Positions 32,377 through 42,077 of a stretch of DNA of 64,000 bases are shown here, one piece after another. A model generated the notes under the pieces. The model was not told where the DNA came from. It worked only from the letters and a program-made list of their open reading frames with translations, and did no database searches. The position numbers and the translations under genes were made by a program. This DNA comes from Shewanella sp. 1CM18E (lineage in GTDB: Bacteria > Pseudomonadota > Gammaproteobacteria > Enterobacterales > Shewanellaceae), in contig NZ_JALNTW010000006.1 in NCBI RefSeq assembly GCF_023161665.1, forward strand, positions 62,001-126,000. The letters are read 5' to 3'. Each line of letters opens with the position of its first letter. Position 1 is the first letter of the stretch.

Positions 32377-32730
32377 TTATGCCGCTAATAACTTACTGAT
32401 CTCTTGATCAAACAGGTTTTTGATCAAACAGGAGAACTCGGTAATAAATAGCGTTTGCTCGGCTGTTGCCTTTTGTGATGCGACCCGGGCTAGAATTTCT
32501 TCTAGATCATAAACAATTGAATCAACTTCGCGGATCACTAAGTTACGTTGAGCAAAAGTCAACGAAGGGTTCTGCCCACAAACCATAATAATTTGTGCTG
32601 CAAGTTGCTCTTCAAATAACTCCATAACGGTATCATCTGCAGCGCTTTGTTGTTGCGAGTTTGCAAATATCCCTAGATGCTCAGTTAAATATTGCACTAA
32701 GTGGATATACCCGTCTTTATCGGTAACCAT
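32377..32730 (-). CDS. DUF3802 family protein
   Basis: 117 aa, soluble, acidic and mostly helical. It begins MVTDKDGYIHLVQYLTEHL, which I recognise from the DUF3802 family of marine gammaproteobacteria; function unknown. No signal peptide. Stand-alone gene. The family assignment is from memory of the sequence, not a search. Confidence 0.7.
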   Translation of the reverse strand: MVTDKDGYIHLVQYLTEHLGIFANSQQQSAADDTVMELFEEQLAAQIIMVCGQNPSLTFAQRNLVIREVDSIVYDLEEILARVASQKATAEQTLFITEFSCLIKNLFDQEISKLLAA

Positions 32731-33124
32731 ATATAACCTAAAAACACGTAAAAGTGTAAATGACCAAGCCTATGTCAGCACTTAACAGTCTTATTATTAA
32801 TCTCTGACCAGAATCTTATCTGAGTTTTTACTCGAATGAAATAATATATACAAAAAACCGTATTAATCAAATAAATCGTTGCTTACAATCAATTTTATTT
32901 ACATAACAATCTGACTTAGCAGGCAAAAATCAGTAAATAGATACCGCCATAGTACTATCAAATGAAAATAAAAAAGGCTTTACCAAATGGCAAAGCCTTT
33001 TATAGCGCTTCAAAGCTGCAAGCTTATCTTTGATAACCTAGAAGGTTACCCCCTACCAAAGCCCAGATAGCATAATGCTTGCGAGAATAATTTATTAAAA
33101 AAGTGCCGCCTGTGACAGCGAAAA
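32731..33124. other. Intergenic region with yceI-side terminator
   Basis: 394 bp. Besides the hairpin at 32968-33003 it holds the promoter side of the DUF3802 gene. No other feature seen. Confidence 0.45.
32968..33003 (-). terminator. Terminator downstream of yceI
   Basis: AAAAAGGCTTT...AAAGCCTTTTA hairpin with A and T runs on both sides, about 120 bp past the yceI stop on the minus strand. Confidence 0.7.
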
Positions 33125-33700
33125 TTATTTGCTCAAATTAAGAGTAAAGGTCACCGGCACCGCTTTACTTATCGCAGAGAGACCAGCAATTTCACGTAAT
33201 TTCTCAACACCTGCAGTTAGTCCAAAGCTATCCGCATTAACAATTACAGGCATAACACTTGATACCAATAAATGTGAATCCGACAATTTAGCAATGCTCA
33301 CGTTAAATGCCATCTTTTGCTTCTGACCATGTAAATCAACTTCTCCATCAATAGTGGTAACTTTTACAGAGCCAACGGCTAAGTCTTTTACTAAGTTGGG
33401 GTCAACTTTCGCGGTTAAGGTCAGCTTAGGGTACTTATCAACTTCAAACAGCAGCGAGCCCATACGCTCGTCTCGAATATCAACATTGGTAACCACACTT
33501 GCTAATGAAACAGAAAAGCTAAACTGGCCATTATCATCATAAGTTCCGGCCATTGATTTGAAATGATGTACCTCAGCAATATCACCTTTTTTAATCGAAA
33601 TAAAATTAACATTTGAACTATCACTATCAACATTCCATGTATCCGCTGAAGCCATTAGCGATAAAGGCAGTAATAGTAAACCTGTGACAATACTCTTCAT
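33125..33700 (-). CDS. YceI family periplasmic protein
   Basis: 191 aa with a signal peptide (residues 1-19, cleavage after MASA). The mature protein opens with DTWNVDSDSSNVNFISIKKG, the usual beginning of the YceI lipocalin-like fold, which binds polyisoprenoid-type lipids. DIRDERMGSLLFEVDKYP is the conserved middle motif. The physiological role in this organism is unknown. RBS AGGGAAC. Confidence 0.88.
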   Translation of the reverse strand: MKSIVTGLLLLPLSLMASADTWNVDSDSSNVNFISIKKGDIAEVHHFKSMAGTYDDNGQFSFSVSLASVVTNVDIRDERMGSLLFEVDKYPKLTLTAKVDPNLVKDLAVGSVKVTTIDGEVDLHGQKQKMAFNVSIAKLSDSHLLVSSVMPVIVNADSFGLTAGVEKLREIAGLSAISKAVPVTFTLNLSK

Positions 33701-33927
33701 GTCCGTTCCCTCTTATTCAGATAGTGAATTATTTCAATAGTTAAGCTCACACTAATTTAACATGCTTCGACATTGTACAAAGCGATTTTTCAGATAAAAA
33801 TAAATATTCATCCATTTATATTAGGGCAAGTTCATCTTTCTAGCTAAATTAATCCGCTAAAGTCCATACAATTGAACTGGCGTTTTGTTTTGACACTTAT
33901 GCTTTTACCTTAGAACCCCTTAGCTAT

Positions 33928-34051
33928 ATCTTAAAGAGTTCTATCTTAAAGAACTTATCTTCAAGCGCTTATCTTAAGGACTTATCTTTACGGCTTGGCT
34001 TTGAATGCTTAACTTTGAGAACTTAGTTTCAATGGGCTGGCTTTTAAAATT
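33928..34051. repeat. Degenerate ~14-nt tandem repeat, about nine units
   Basis: Units of 13-15 nt in register, such as ATCTTAAAGAGTTCT, ATCTTAAAGAACTT, ATCTTCAAGCGCTT, ATCTTAAGGACTT, ATCTTTACGGCTT, GGCTTTGAATGCTT and AACTTTGAGAACTT, decay in similarity to the right. Several units contain a small dyad AAGnnCTT. Lies 230 bp upstream of yceI; no coding function. Confidence 0.65.
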
Positions 34052-34102
34052 CGATTGCAAAAGATAATGCGCTACAGACTATAAATATCTCTGATTCAAT
34101 CT

Positions 34103-34130
34103 AAAAAAGCCGCATCTGAGTGCGGCTTTA
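34103..34130 (-). terminator. Terminator of pdxH
   Basis: AAAAAAGCCGCA-TCTGAG-TGCGGCTTT hairpin. T run on the minus strand, about 40 bp past the pdxH stop. Confidence 0.85.
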
Positions 34131-34166
34131 ATGTTGGTATTAGCATAGAGAGGCTACTAGGCAGCG

Positions 34167-34805
34167 CTAAGGGGCTAAACGGCTGTGTTCCCATGCCTCT
34201 GCGACCTTAGTATAGATAAAGCGGTCATGCAGACGGTGCTCTCCACCTTGCCAAAATTCAATACTACTTGGACGGACTAAATAGCCGCCCCAAAACTTAG
34301 GTAGAGGAACATCGCCATTAGCAAATTTAGCTTTCATCTCGGCAAATTTGGACTCTAATGCTTTTCGAGCGCTAATTGGGCTCGATTGCTTAGAGACCCA
34401 AGCAGCAATCTGGCTTTCTTTAGGTCGACTTATAAAGTACTTCAATACTTCTGTCTTTGATAATGGCTCAGCCACGCCAGTAACGGCCACTTGTTTTTCT
34501 AAGCTATGCCAAGGGAATAAGATGCTTACCTGCGCGTTATTAGCAATGTGCTGCGCTTTACGACTTTCAAGATTAGTGAAAAATACAAAACCATCATTAT
34601 CGAAACGCTTTAACAGCACAATACGCTGGAATGGCTGACCATTCTCATCAACAGTCGCTACCGACATTGCAGTCGGATCTTGCATCTTTGAATCGCGAAC
34701 CACCTCTAGCCAAGCATTAAATAGCACCATAGGATCACTTGGTACATCTTCACTGTGTAACTCGCCTAACGTGTATTCTCGTCTAATATCGCTAATCTCT
34801 GACAT
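34167..34805 (-). CDS. pdxH: Pyridoxamine/pyridoxine 5'-phosphate oxidase
   Basis: FMN enzyme that makes pyridoxal 5'-phosphate from PNP or PMP. 212 aa from the ATG at 34805, which begins [16 protein letters not shown] and has AAGGGAT upstream; a longer frame upstream is not supported. Conserved segments: [35 protein letters not shown] and the C-terminal [10 protein letters not shown]...W. PLP is the cofactor of SpeA and HisC in this window. Confidence 0.96.
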   Translation of the reverse strand: MSEISDIRREYTLGELHSEDVPSDPMVLFNAWLEVVRDSKMQDPTAMSVATVDENGQPFQRIVLLKRFDNDGFVFFTNLESRKAQHIANNAQVSILFPWHSLEKQVAVTGVAEPLSKTEVLKYFISRPKESQIAAWVSKQSSPISARKALESKFAEMKAKFANGDVPLPKFWGGYLVRPSSIEFWQGGEHRLHDRFIYTKVAEAWEHSRLAP

Positions 34806-34829
34806 CCTAGATCCCTTGCAAAACGGCAT

Positions 34830-34865
34830 AAAAAAAAAGAAGCACTGCAACAGTGCTTCTTTAAT
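34830..34865 (-). terminator. Terminator of speB
   Basis: On the minus strand AAAGAAGCACTG-TTG-CAGTGCTTCTTT runs into TTTTTTT; about 95 bp past the speB stop. Confidence 0.9.
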
Positions 34866-34960
34866 AATAACAATCTTAGGCTCATCGCGGGAGACTTTTA
34901 ACTAATAGTTTATCTCATGCTAACAGCTTTAATATTACTTAGCAGATCAAATAAATAGGA

Positions 34961-35890
34961 TTATTTGATCTTACCGTTTGATTCAGCCCAAACATGTAGC
35001 ATTTCAAGACCCAATGTTGCACCAGCAAGTGCAGTGATCTCAGCGCTGTCGTATGCAGGAGCCACTTCAACCACGTCCATACCAACGATCTTCATGCCTT
35101 TAAGGCCACGAATAATCTTCATTGCTTTATCGCTTGTTAAGCCACCACAAACTGGTGTGCCTGTACCTGGTGCAAAAGCAGGATCTAAACAGTCGATGTC
35201 AAATGTTACGTATAGAGGCATGTCACCAACGCGCTTACGAATTTGCGCTACGATTTCATCGGCGGTCATTTCGTTAGCTGCAGCGGCGTCAATGACTTCA
35301 AATAAGTGGTTAGCCGTATCGTACTCAGTACGAATACCCACTTGGATTGAGTTTTCTGCAGCGATAATGCCTTCGATTGGTGCATGGTAGAACATAGTAC
35401 CGTGATCGTACTTGCTACCTTGGCTGTATGTATCTGTGTGCGCATCAAAGTGTAGCAATGCCATTTGACCATGCTTCTTATAGTGAGCACGCAGCAGTGG
35501 TAAAGTCACAAAGTGATCACCACCAAAGCTTAACATTGCTTTATCTGCTTCTAGGATTTTAGTCGCAAAGTCTTCAACACGTTGTGTAAAGTCTGCAGAA
35601 TCACCACAGTTGTAAACTAGATCGCCCGCGTCAACAATTTTAACGTGTTCGCTAAGTTTAAACTGATATGGCCAGCGAGTTTCTTCCCATGCAAGATTCA
35701 CTGATGCGTTACGAATTGCACCAGGACCCATGCGACCACCTGAACGGCCTGTTGTAGCCATATCAAACGGTAAACCTAAAACCACTACATCCGCATCGCC
35801 TTCAAGAGGTTTAAAGTCAAGCGGTTGTCTCAAGTAACCAAATGCATTTGAATAAAGCGAATAATCTGGCTTATCTGCAATAGTGGTCAT
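34961..35890 (-). CDS. speB: Agmatinase
   Basis: Ureohydrolase with a binuclear manganese centre that converts agmatine to putrescine and urea. 309 aa. Metal-ligand motifs: [20 protein letters not shown] and [18 protein letters not shown]. It follows speD by 24 bp on the same strand and uses the product of SpeA, so speA and speB supply putrescine. Confidence 0.95.
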   Translation of the reverse strand: MTTIADKPDYSLYSNAFGYLRQPLDFKPLEGDADVVVLGLPFDMATTGRSGGRMGPGAIRNASVNLAWEETRWPYQFKLSEHVKIVDAGDLVYNCGDSADFTQRVEDFATKILEADKAMLSFGGDHFVTLPLLRAHYKKHGQMALLHFDAHTDTYSQGSKYDHGTMFYHAPIEGIIAAENSIQVGIRTEYDTANHLFEVIDAAAANEMTADEIVAQIRKRVGDMPLYVTFDIDCLDPAFAPGTGTPVCGGLTSDKAMKIIRGLKGMKIVGMDVVEVAPAYDSAEITALAGATLGLEMLHVWAESNGKIK

Positions 35891-35914
35891 AAATACTCCA
35901 TAAAATGTCTAGAG

Positions 35915-36835
35915 TCACAGTACTTCGGCTATTAAGGTTTCGCCTTCAGCCTGAATATAGTGATAGTAATTAAAATTATTGTGCTGGTTTAACTGTAGAT
36001 CACAACTGGCAAGCCTTCTATTAGAAGGAAAGTCTAGCGGATCTATTTGTGTATTCAGCCCAATAATGTCCCAACTGCGGGGGTTCAATACTTTAAGTAA
36101 CTCAGCAAAAATATTGAACGGATATTGTAAAAAGTTCACGTTTGTTTCGACACTCACATAAGAGCTTCGCTCTTGAGGGGTGATATGTATGGTCAAAAAT
36201 TTATCTTCAAACAATCCATTGATTGAATATCCACACGGTTGAAACAGGTGATCGTCAAACTCAAATTGCGGCAGCAAACGATCTAAATTAAGTAATCGGC
36301 GTATATTAGCGCACGATTGTTCTGCACTGCGTAAATACTGGGCCGCCTCACCTTCAATATGGTACATCAGCAAACAAGCACTCATTTCATGCTTAATTGG
36401 CTGTGACGCGGTAAAAAGGTAATGATGGTGACTATCTAAATGGCCGATACGATAAGCCGTACCAGACACTTTAGCTTTTAGTAACGCGATATCATCTTCA
36501 AACTGGGTTGTTTGTAAATGGGGTAAAAACTCGCTTTTACGCTGATAGTTTAATCCTGATATATGGTCAGTGCCGATTTTTTCAATGATGAAAAGTACAG
36601 TATCAATTAAGCGCGTATTACCACAGGTTATCAATAGCAACTTATGTTGCCAGACAAACAAACTGGACTCACTTAATACATAGGCATCGCAATGTGAATT
36701 GCTTAGGTTCGACAAAATACTTGCATCAGCCATTGCCAGCGCCTGTTGCCAAAAATGTCGCGGATACGCTCTTAATGACTTAGCACTGGGGTCTATATGC
36801 AACTCAATTTTCTTTTCTGAACCTTCAAAAAACAT
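35915..36835 (-). CDS. speD: S-adenosylmethionine decarboxylase, eukaryotic type
   Basis: Makes the aminopropyl donor for spermidine. 306 aa, and it aligns with the eukaryotic class (PF01536), not with the short E. coli SpeD. N-terminal FFEGSEK (Glu4, Glu7), the self-cleavage site YVLSESSLFV with the pyruvoyl-forming Ser57 after Glu56, Cys71 in ITCGNTRL, Ser204 in CGYSINGLF and His217 in LTIHITPQERSSYVSVETN. These correspond to the human residues Glu8, Glu11, Ser68, Cys82, Ser229 and His243. So the enzyme should process itself to alpha and beta chains. No spermidine synthase gene lies in the window. Confidence 0.9.
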   Translation of the reverse strand: MFFEGSEKKIELHIDPSAKSLRAYPRHFWQQALAMADASILSNLSNSHCDAYVLSESSLFVWQHKLLLITCGNTRLIDTVLFIIEKIGTDHISGLNYQRKSEFLPHLQTTQFEDDIALLKAKVSGTAYRIGHLDSHHHYLFTASQPIKHEMSACLLMYHIEGEAAQYLRSAEQSCANIRRLLNLDRLLPQFEFDDHLFQPCGYSINGLFEDKFLTIHITPQERSSYVSVETNVNFLQYPFNIFAELLKVLNPRSWDIIGLNTQIDPLDFPSNRRLASCDLQLNQHNNFNYYHYIQAEGETLIAEVL

Positions 36836-36913
36836 CGACTCGAAGCCCTTAATCTAGATCCTTCAATATGTAACTGATACGTGTAAACAACCCATCAAAG
36901 CAATTTAAAAATA

Positions 36914-36948
36914 AAACCAGCTTCGAGCGAACTCAAAGCTGGTTATAA
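36914..36948 (-). terminator. Terminator of speA
   Basis: On the minus strand AACCAGCTT-TGAGTTCGCTCG-AAGCTGGTT is followed by TTATTTTTAAA. It separates speA from speD-speB, so speD may need its own promoter or readthrough. Confidence 0.75.
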
Positions 36949-36992
36949 CAAACCTTTGTTAGCCATGACTTAAATGGCTGCTGACAATCTAC

Positions 36993-38906
36993 TTAAGAGA
37001 AATCTTCTAAGTAGGTGTAACCTTTAAGACCTAGTTGTAACTCTTCAAGGATATTAGCACGTTCATCTTCTGCAATATGCTTGTTTACTAGTTCTTCATA
37101 GGTTCTCATAAACGATACTGCATCTAAGTTTACGTAACGTAAAACGTCTGCAACCGTATCGCCAGCAAGTACTGATTCAACATTAGTGCGAGCATCATCG
37201 TCTAAACGCACAACTGCCGAGTTAGTATCGCCAAACAAGTTATGCATATCACCCAAGATCTCTTGGTATGCACCCACTAAGAAGAAACCAATTAAATATG
37301 GGCTCTCTTGAGTCCAAGCCGGAACAGGTAATGTGGTTTCAATACCTTGACCATCTACATACTGATCAACCGTACCGTCTGAGTCACAGGTAATATCAAG
37401 CATAACTGCACGGCTTTCTGGCTTTTTATCTAAACCTGATAGCGGCATGACTGGGAATACTTGATCGATACCCCATGCATCCGGTAATGATTGGAATAGC
37501 GAGAAGTTAACAAAGAATTTGTCTGCTAGCTTTTCGTTTAATTCATCAATAATTGGACGGTGGAAACGATACTTAGCGCTCATGCTACCTTGTAACTCGT
37601 AACATACGCGCAAATTGACCTGCTCTGCCCACGCACGCTCAGCTAAACCTAACTGGCCTACAGCAAATAATGAATGCACTTCAGTTAAATCACTTTGGCA
37701 ATCATGGAAAATTTCAATTAACGCACGCTGATCAGCTTTACCGCTCACTTCAACCCAAGACTGCCACATGTTATGTAGAAGCTGCGGAGCATCATCTGCT
37801 GGCGGCAGAATATCTTCAGGCTTATAAGCTTCGGTACCGATTACGTCTGTTAATAATACCGCATGGTGCGCAGTTAAGTAACGACCCGATTCTGAGATAA
37901 TTCTCGGCATCGGTTGCTCGTACTCTTTACACATGTCAGTTAATACACTAACGATATTGTTAGCATACTCAGTTAAACCGTAGTTCATTGAGTGACTGCT
38001 TTGGCTACGCGTGCCGTCGTAATCAACCGCTAAACCACCACCAACGTCAAAACACTTAACGTGAGCACCGAGCTTCATAAGTTCACAGTAGAAACGGCCT
38101 GCTTCGCTCACGCCTTGGCGGATATCACGAATATTGGCTATTTGCGAACCTAAGTGGAAGTGCAATAACTCTAATGACTCAAGCATATTTTCTTGCTTCA
38201 GCGAGTTAATCACTTGCAATACCTGAGCAGCACTTAAGCCGAATTTAGACTTTTCACCACCACTTGCTTGCCATTTGCCTTTACCTTGGAAAGCCAAACG
38301 TACACGTAAGCCTAAACGCGGTGTTACACCAAGTTCTTTAGCTTGTTCAAGTACGACCTTGAGTTCAGACATCTTCTCAAGAACGATATAAACTTTATGA
38401 CCTAGCTTTTCACCAATCAAAGCAAGGCGGATATATTCTTTATCTTTGTAGCCATTACAAATGATTACAGAGCTGGCTTTTTGAGCCATTGCCAATACAG
38501 CCATCAACTCAGGCTTACTACCGGCCTCTAAACCTAGCTGCGGCACTTCTTTGGCCACTTGGCTAGCTAAGATCTCTTCAACAACCGTTTGCTGTTGGTT
38601 CACTTTAATCGGGTAAACAAGTAAGTAATCATTTTCGTATTGATACTTTTGAATCGCCTGATTAAATGCCTGACAAAGGCTGTTTACTCTATGATGCAAA
38701 ATTTGCGGGAAACGCACTAATACGGGTAAAGCCACACCTGACTTAACCATATCCTTTGCCATTTCGTTCAAACCAATTTTACAGTCCGGACGACTTGGAT
38801 CTGGCGACACAGTCACCTCTCCATCGTCGCTAATTCCGTAAAGTCCTTGGCTCCAGTGATTTACGTTATAACTTGCGCGTGCATCATCAATAGACCAATT
38901 GCTCAT
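36993..38906 (-). CDS. speA: Biosynthetic arginine decarboxylase
   Basis: PLP enzyme, 637 aa, that turns arginine to agmatine for SpeB. Typical segments: the PLP-lysine region [15 protein letters not shown], the glycine-rich [14 protein letters not shown], and the C-terminal [17 protein letters not shown]. Length close to E. coli SpeA (658). ATG preceded by AGGAC. Confidence 0.97.
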   Translation of the reverse strand: MSNWSIDDARASYNVNHWSQGLYGISDDGEVTVSPDPSRPDCKIGLNEMAKDMVKSGVALPVLVRFPQILHHRVNSLCQAFNQAIQKYQYENDYLLVYPIKVNQQQTVVEEILASQVAKEVPQLGLEAGSKPELMAVLAMAQKASSVIICNGYKDKEYIRLALIGEKLGHKVYIVLEKMSELKVVLEQAKELGVTPRLGLRVRLAFQGKGKWQASGGEKSKFGLSAAQVLQVINSLKQENMLESLELLHFHLGSQIANIRDIRQGVSEAGRFYCELMKLGAHVKCFDVGGGLAVDYDGTRSQSSHSMNYGLTEYANNIVSVLTDMCKEYEQPMPRIISESGRYLTAHHAVLLTDVIGTEAYKPEDILPPADDAPQLLHNMWQSWVEVSGKADQRALIEIFHDCQSDLTEVHSLFAVGQLGLAERAWAEQVNLRVCYELQGSMSAKYRFHRPIIDELNEKLADKFFVNFSLFQSLPDAWGIDQVFPVMPLSGLDKKPESRAVMLDITCDSDGTVDQYVDGQGIETTLPVPAWTQESPYLIGFFLVGAYQEILGDMHNLFGDTNSAVVRLDDDARTNVESVLAGDTVADVLRYVNLDAVSFMRTYEELVNKHIAEDERANILEELQLGLKGYTYLEDFS

Positions 38907-39535
38907 ATTTGTCCTAACCTGTCTATTCTATTCAAATAAGTTACTGCAGCCTTATAGGCTCATCAACTTGCGAATGTTTAAATCAGATACGCTCTGATTT
39001 AGCTACAAAAGTACAAACTATCTTCAATTAATACTCAAAAACACATCTCGTGTCGACCGATGGAGCATTAACTTTCTAAAAAAGGCCTTACCAAATTAAA
39101 GGCGCTTTGATTTTCATGGTAACGAAAAAAGCCATGCCTTTAAACCTAGCATGTAAAACCAAGTCCATAAAAATCTAATTTGTAACTTCAACGATTGCTT
39201 AACCGCAGTACGGTGTATTCACTCAAGAATAAGCCTACAAACGAAACACTTTTCTCTCGGAATTTTTTGCGGCGCAATTAAACCTTGAGACTCAGCAGAT
39301 TGCAATACAAATTAGTCCTCAAAAGGTCAATTAATCGCGAATTAATTATCACCTTATAATAGGGTGATAACAATCCGTACTCATTATCCCTAAAAACGTG
39401 ATAACTCCCGCCTTTTACTTACAGAAAATTGCAGGCTTTTGCGCATTAGTTTCAACGGGCTAAAGCATATTGAAATGTTTTCCACTATAATCGCAGCTGA
39501 AATCAAACGTTACTGTTTTAAAAGTAGAGAACATC
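38907..39535. other. Divergent region speA / cvfB
   Basis: 629 bp without a gene. It contains two adjacent palindromes at 39329-39370 and should carry the speA and cvfB promoters. Some A-rich stretches near 39080 and 39120 carry AAAAAAGGCC and AAAAAAGCC, but no convincing hairpins. Confidence 0.5.
39329..39370. promoter_or_regulatory. Two adjacent palindromes, possible operators
   Basis: AATTAAT-CGCGA-ATTAATT (39329-39347) runs directly into TTATCACC-TTATAATAG-GGTGATAA (39346-39370). Both are perfect in their arms. They sit about 165 bp upstream of cvfB and 440 bp upstream of speA. No poly-T follows, so they look like protein-binding sites rather than terminators. Confidence 0.45.
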
Positions 39536-40369
39536 ATGATCCAGATAGGTAAAACCTGTAAGCTCGAAGTCGTCAAACAAGTTGATTTTGGTGTCTATTT
39601 AGACGCTAAAGAGATGGGCCAGGTCCTCCTTCCTCGCAAAGCCGTTCCTAAAGAATGCCAAGTCGGAGATATGGTTAATGTGTTTCTTTACTTAGATTCA
39701 GAAGACATGATCATTGCAACAACTCGCAGACCATACGCACAAGTGGGCCAATTTGCTTACTTAGAAGCGAAAGCTAATGGTCCTTACGGCGCATTTTTAG
39801 ATTGGGGCCTAGACAAAGATCTGTTACTGCCTTTTGGCGAGCAGCACCGTGAAATTGAAGTGGGTAAATCCTATCTAGTGTATATCTACACTAGCCACGT
39901 TGATGACCGTATTGTTGCTTCTTCAAAAGTTGAGAAATTCCTCGACTTAACTGAACCAAAGTTCCGTACTGACGAAGAAGTTAACTTAATCATTGGTGGC
40001 TCAACGGATCTTGGCTACAAAGCCATTATCAACAATACCCATTGGGGCGTGTTGTACAAAAATGAAGTTTACACTCGTTTAAGCTTTGGCCAAAAGCTCA
40101 AAGGTTTTATTAAACGCGTACGTACAGATGGCAAGATTGACCTTATCTTACAAAAAGGCGCTAAAGAAGAGCTTGATAAGCACTCAGTGACTATCATGAT
40201 CAAACTTAAACAAGCTGGCGGTTTTTTACCTCTTAATGATAAAACCGATGCTGAAGTCATTTACTCACAATTATCTATGAGTAAAAAAGCCTTTAAAAAG
40301 AGCATTGGTGGTCTTTATAAGAGTAAGCAAATTACTATCTCACCAGACGGTATTCGTTTAGAAGAATAA
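39536..40369 (+). CDS. cvfB: CvfB/YitL family S1 RNA-binding protein
   Basis: 277 aa with three S1-like RNA-binding regions (about 1-62, 67-130 and 145-215) and a C-terminal winged-helix part (about 220-277), the layout of CvfB. Family members are RNA-binding regulators; S. aureus CvfB affects virulence genes. The function in gammaproteobacteria is poorly known. RBS AGAGAAC before ATG. Confidence 0.85.
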   Translation: MIQIGKTCKLEVVKQVDFGVYLDAKEMGQVLLPRKAVPKECQVGDMVNVFLYLDSEDMIIATTRRPYAQVGQFAYLEAKANGPYGAFLDWGLDKDLLLPFGEQHREIEVGKSYLVYIYTSHVDDRIVASSKVEKFLDLTEPKFRTDEEVNLIIGGSTDLGYKAIINNTHWGVLYKNEVYTRLSFGQKLKGFIKRVRTDGKIDLILQKGAKEELDKHSVTIMIKLKQAGGFLPLNDKTDAEVIYSQLSMSKKAFKKSIGGLYKSKQITISPDGIRLEE

Positions 40370-40484
40370 GCGCACTGTATTGCTTGTAAAACAAGCAATT
40401 ACAAGACATACCCGCGAAAAGCTTCTTTGCATTAAAGCATGGCTCTGTTATAACAAAGTCATGCTTTTTTATTAAGAGGTTAAT

Positions 40485-41141
40485 ATGGAACTCACTCCAC
40501 TCGAAGCGCGTGTTATTGGTGTCCTCCTTGAAAAGGAGATCACAACACCAGAGCAATATCCCCTTTCTCTCAATAGTTTAACCTCGGGTTGCAATCAAAA
40601 AACCAGCCGAGAACCAGTGCTAAGCCTCAGTGAGTCAGAGGTACAAAACACCTTAGATAGTCTTGCTAAAAAGCGACTTATCTCCGAGCAATCAGGCTTC
40701 GGAAGCCGCGTAGTCAAATATAAGCACCGTTTTTGTAATACCGAGTTTAGCGACCTACAGCTAAAATCAGATGAGCTGGCGATTATTTGCTTATTACTAC
40801 TTAGAGGACCACAAACAGCCGGAGAATTAAGAACGCGAAGCAATCGCCTACATGAGTTTAAAGATGTTGCCGAAGCAGAAGCAAGCTTACAACACCTACA
40901 ACAACGTGAATCACCTCTGGTTATGTTGCTCGCCAAAGAGCCTGGTAAACGTGAAGCGCGCTACCGTCAATTATTCACACCGATTGCAGATGACGAACTG
41001 CAAGCCCCTACTGCACAAATTGCCTCGGCGAGTGCAATCAATCATCAACCTAATGACAATCAAGAACTAGCGTTAAGAGTTGAAATATTAGAGCAAGAAG
41101 TTGCTGAACTAAAAGCTCAACTTCAACAACTTCTTGAATAA
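40485..41141 (+). CDS. YceH family protein (DUF480)
   Basis: 218 aa. Two winged-helix-like domains. The opening [20 protein letters not shown] and [18 protein letters not shown] are diagnostic of the YceH/DUF480 family. A C-terminal coiled coil (about 192-217) is heavy in Leu, Glu and Gln. Likely DNA- or protein-binding, function unknown. RBS AAGAGG. Confidence 0.9.
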   Translation: MELTPLEARVIGVLLEKEITTPEQYPLSLNSLTSGCNQKTSREPVLSLSESEVQNTLDSLAKKRLISEQSGFGSRVVKYKHRFCNTEFSDLQLKSDELAIICLLLLRGPQTAGELRTRSNRLHEFKDVAEAEASLQHLQQRESPLVMLLAKEPGKREARYRQLFTPIADDELQAPTAQIASASAINHQPNDNQELALRVEILEQEVAELKAQLQQLLE

Positions 41142-41240
41142 TTAATTATTACTAATGTTCATTCACAGGTTTAGGTTAACGCCAAGCTAAAAACGGTGTT
41201 AACCTAGTTGCACTTAATCATTCAATCGTAAGGGATTAGT

Positions 41241-42077
41241 TTGGAAAATAACCCTCAAACTAATAGCATGCTCAAAAACACGCTATTACTCGCTCAATTT
41301 GAAGTCAAAAAAATGCTACTTAATCCAAGAGGTTTAATTGCTCTGATAGCATTTTCAATGGTTTGGCTACTGATTTTACTTTACCCCATTAGCGGAGCAT
41401 CAAGCTTTCTGGTCAACCCAGACTTTCAGGCTGTGATCGAAGGTATATTTGGCACAGATGCCGTAAGTGAACTGTTTAAATGGCCAGTAGCAGAACTTGC
41501 GGTATATTGGATTGCAGCGCTCTACCTGTTCCCTTTATTTTGTATTTTTGTTTCTGCTGATCAATTTGCCACTGATAGGTCTCGCGGTACATTTCGTTTT
41601 TTAACCTTAAGAGTTGGCAGAGACAGCTTATTCTTTGGTCGTTTTATTGGCCATATGGCATTACAAAGCCTGTTACTGAGTCTTACTGTTATTGCCACCA
41701 TTTTGCTTGCTGTTAGCCGAGATCCAAATTTATTCCTGCCAGCATTATATTCAGGCTTAATTGTTACCCTAAATTTAATGATTGTTTTACTACCTTACAC
41801 AGCACTAATGGCAATTTTATCGCTTTACGCTAGCTCAGCCCGCCAAGCAACTATCTATGCGATTTTAGTTTGGGCTGCGATGTCGATAAGCATTGCAATC
41901 ATTAATAACTACTTACCGATTATTAGTGAACTAAAGTGGATATTACCCGGCTCACAGATCTCAATGATGATTAACACACAAGGTCTGCAAAGCTTTATGT
42001 ACGCGCCTATCGCACTCATTCAAGCCGCTGTTCTTCTTGTTTTAGGTAAAGTGTATATTAATAGGAGCGCGCTATGA
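41241..42077 (+). CDS. ABC transporter permease (ABC-2 type)
   Basis: 278 aa with about six membrane segments (23-46, 90-108, 133-160, 165-190, 205-228 and 250-270) and an N-terminal cytoplasmic tail. TTG start with AGGG six bases upstream. It overlaps the ATPase gene by 4 bases (ATGA). It resembles the single-permease partners of NosFY/Gld-type exporters. Substrate unknown. Confidence 0.8.
   Translation: MENNPQTNSMLKNTLLLAQFEVKKMLLNPRGLIALIAFSMVWLLILLYPISGASSFLVNPDFQAVIEGIFGTDAVSELFKWPVAELAVYWIAALYLFPLFCIFVSADQFATDRSRGTFRFLTLRVGRDSLFFGRFIGHMALQSLLLSLTVIATILLAVSRDPNLFLPALYSGLIVTLNLMIVLLPYTALMAILSLYASSARQATIYAILVWAAMSISIAIINNYLPIISELKWILPGSQISMMINTQGLQSFMYAPIALIQAAVLLVLGKVYINRSAL

Larger units (their letters stand above)
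33701..34166. other. Intergenic region yceI - pdxH
   Basis: 466 bp. It contains the yceI promoter side, a degenerate tandem repeat (33928-34051) and the pdxH terminator (34103-34130). No ORF. Confidence 0.6.
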
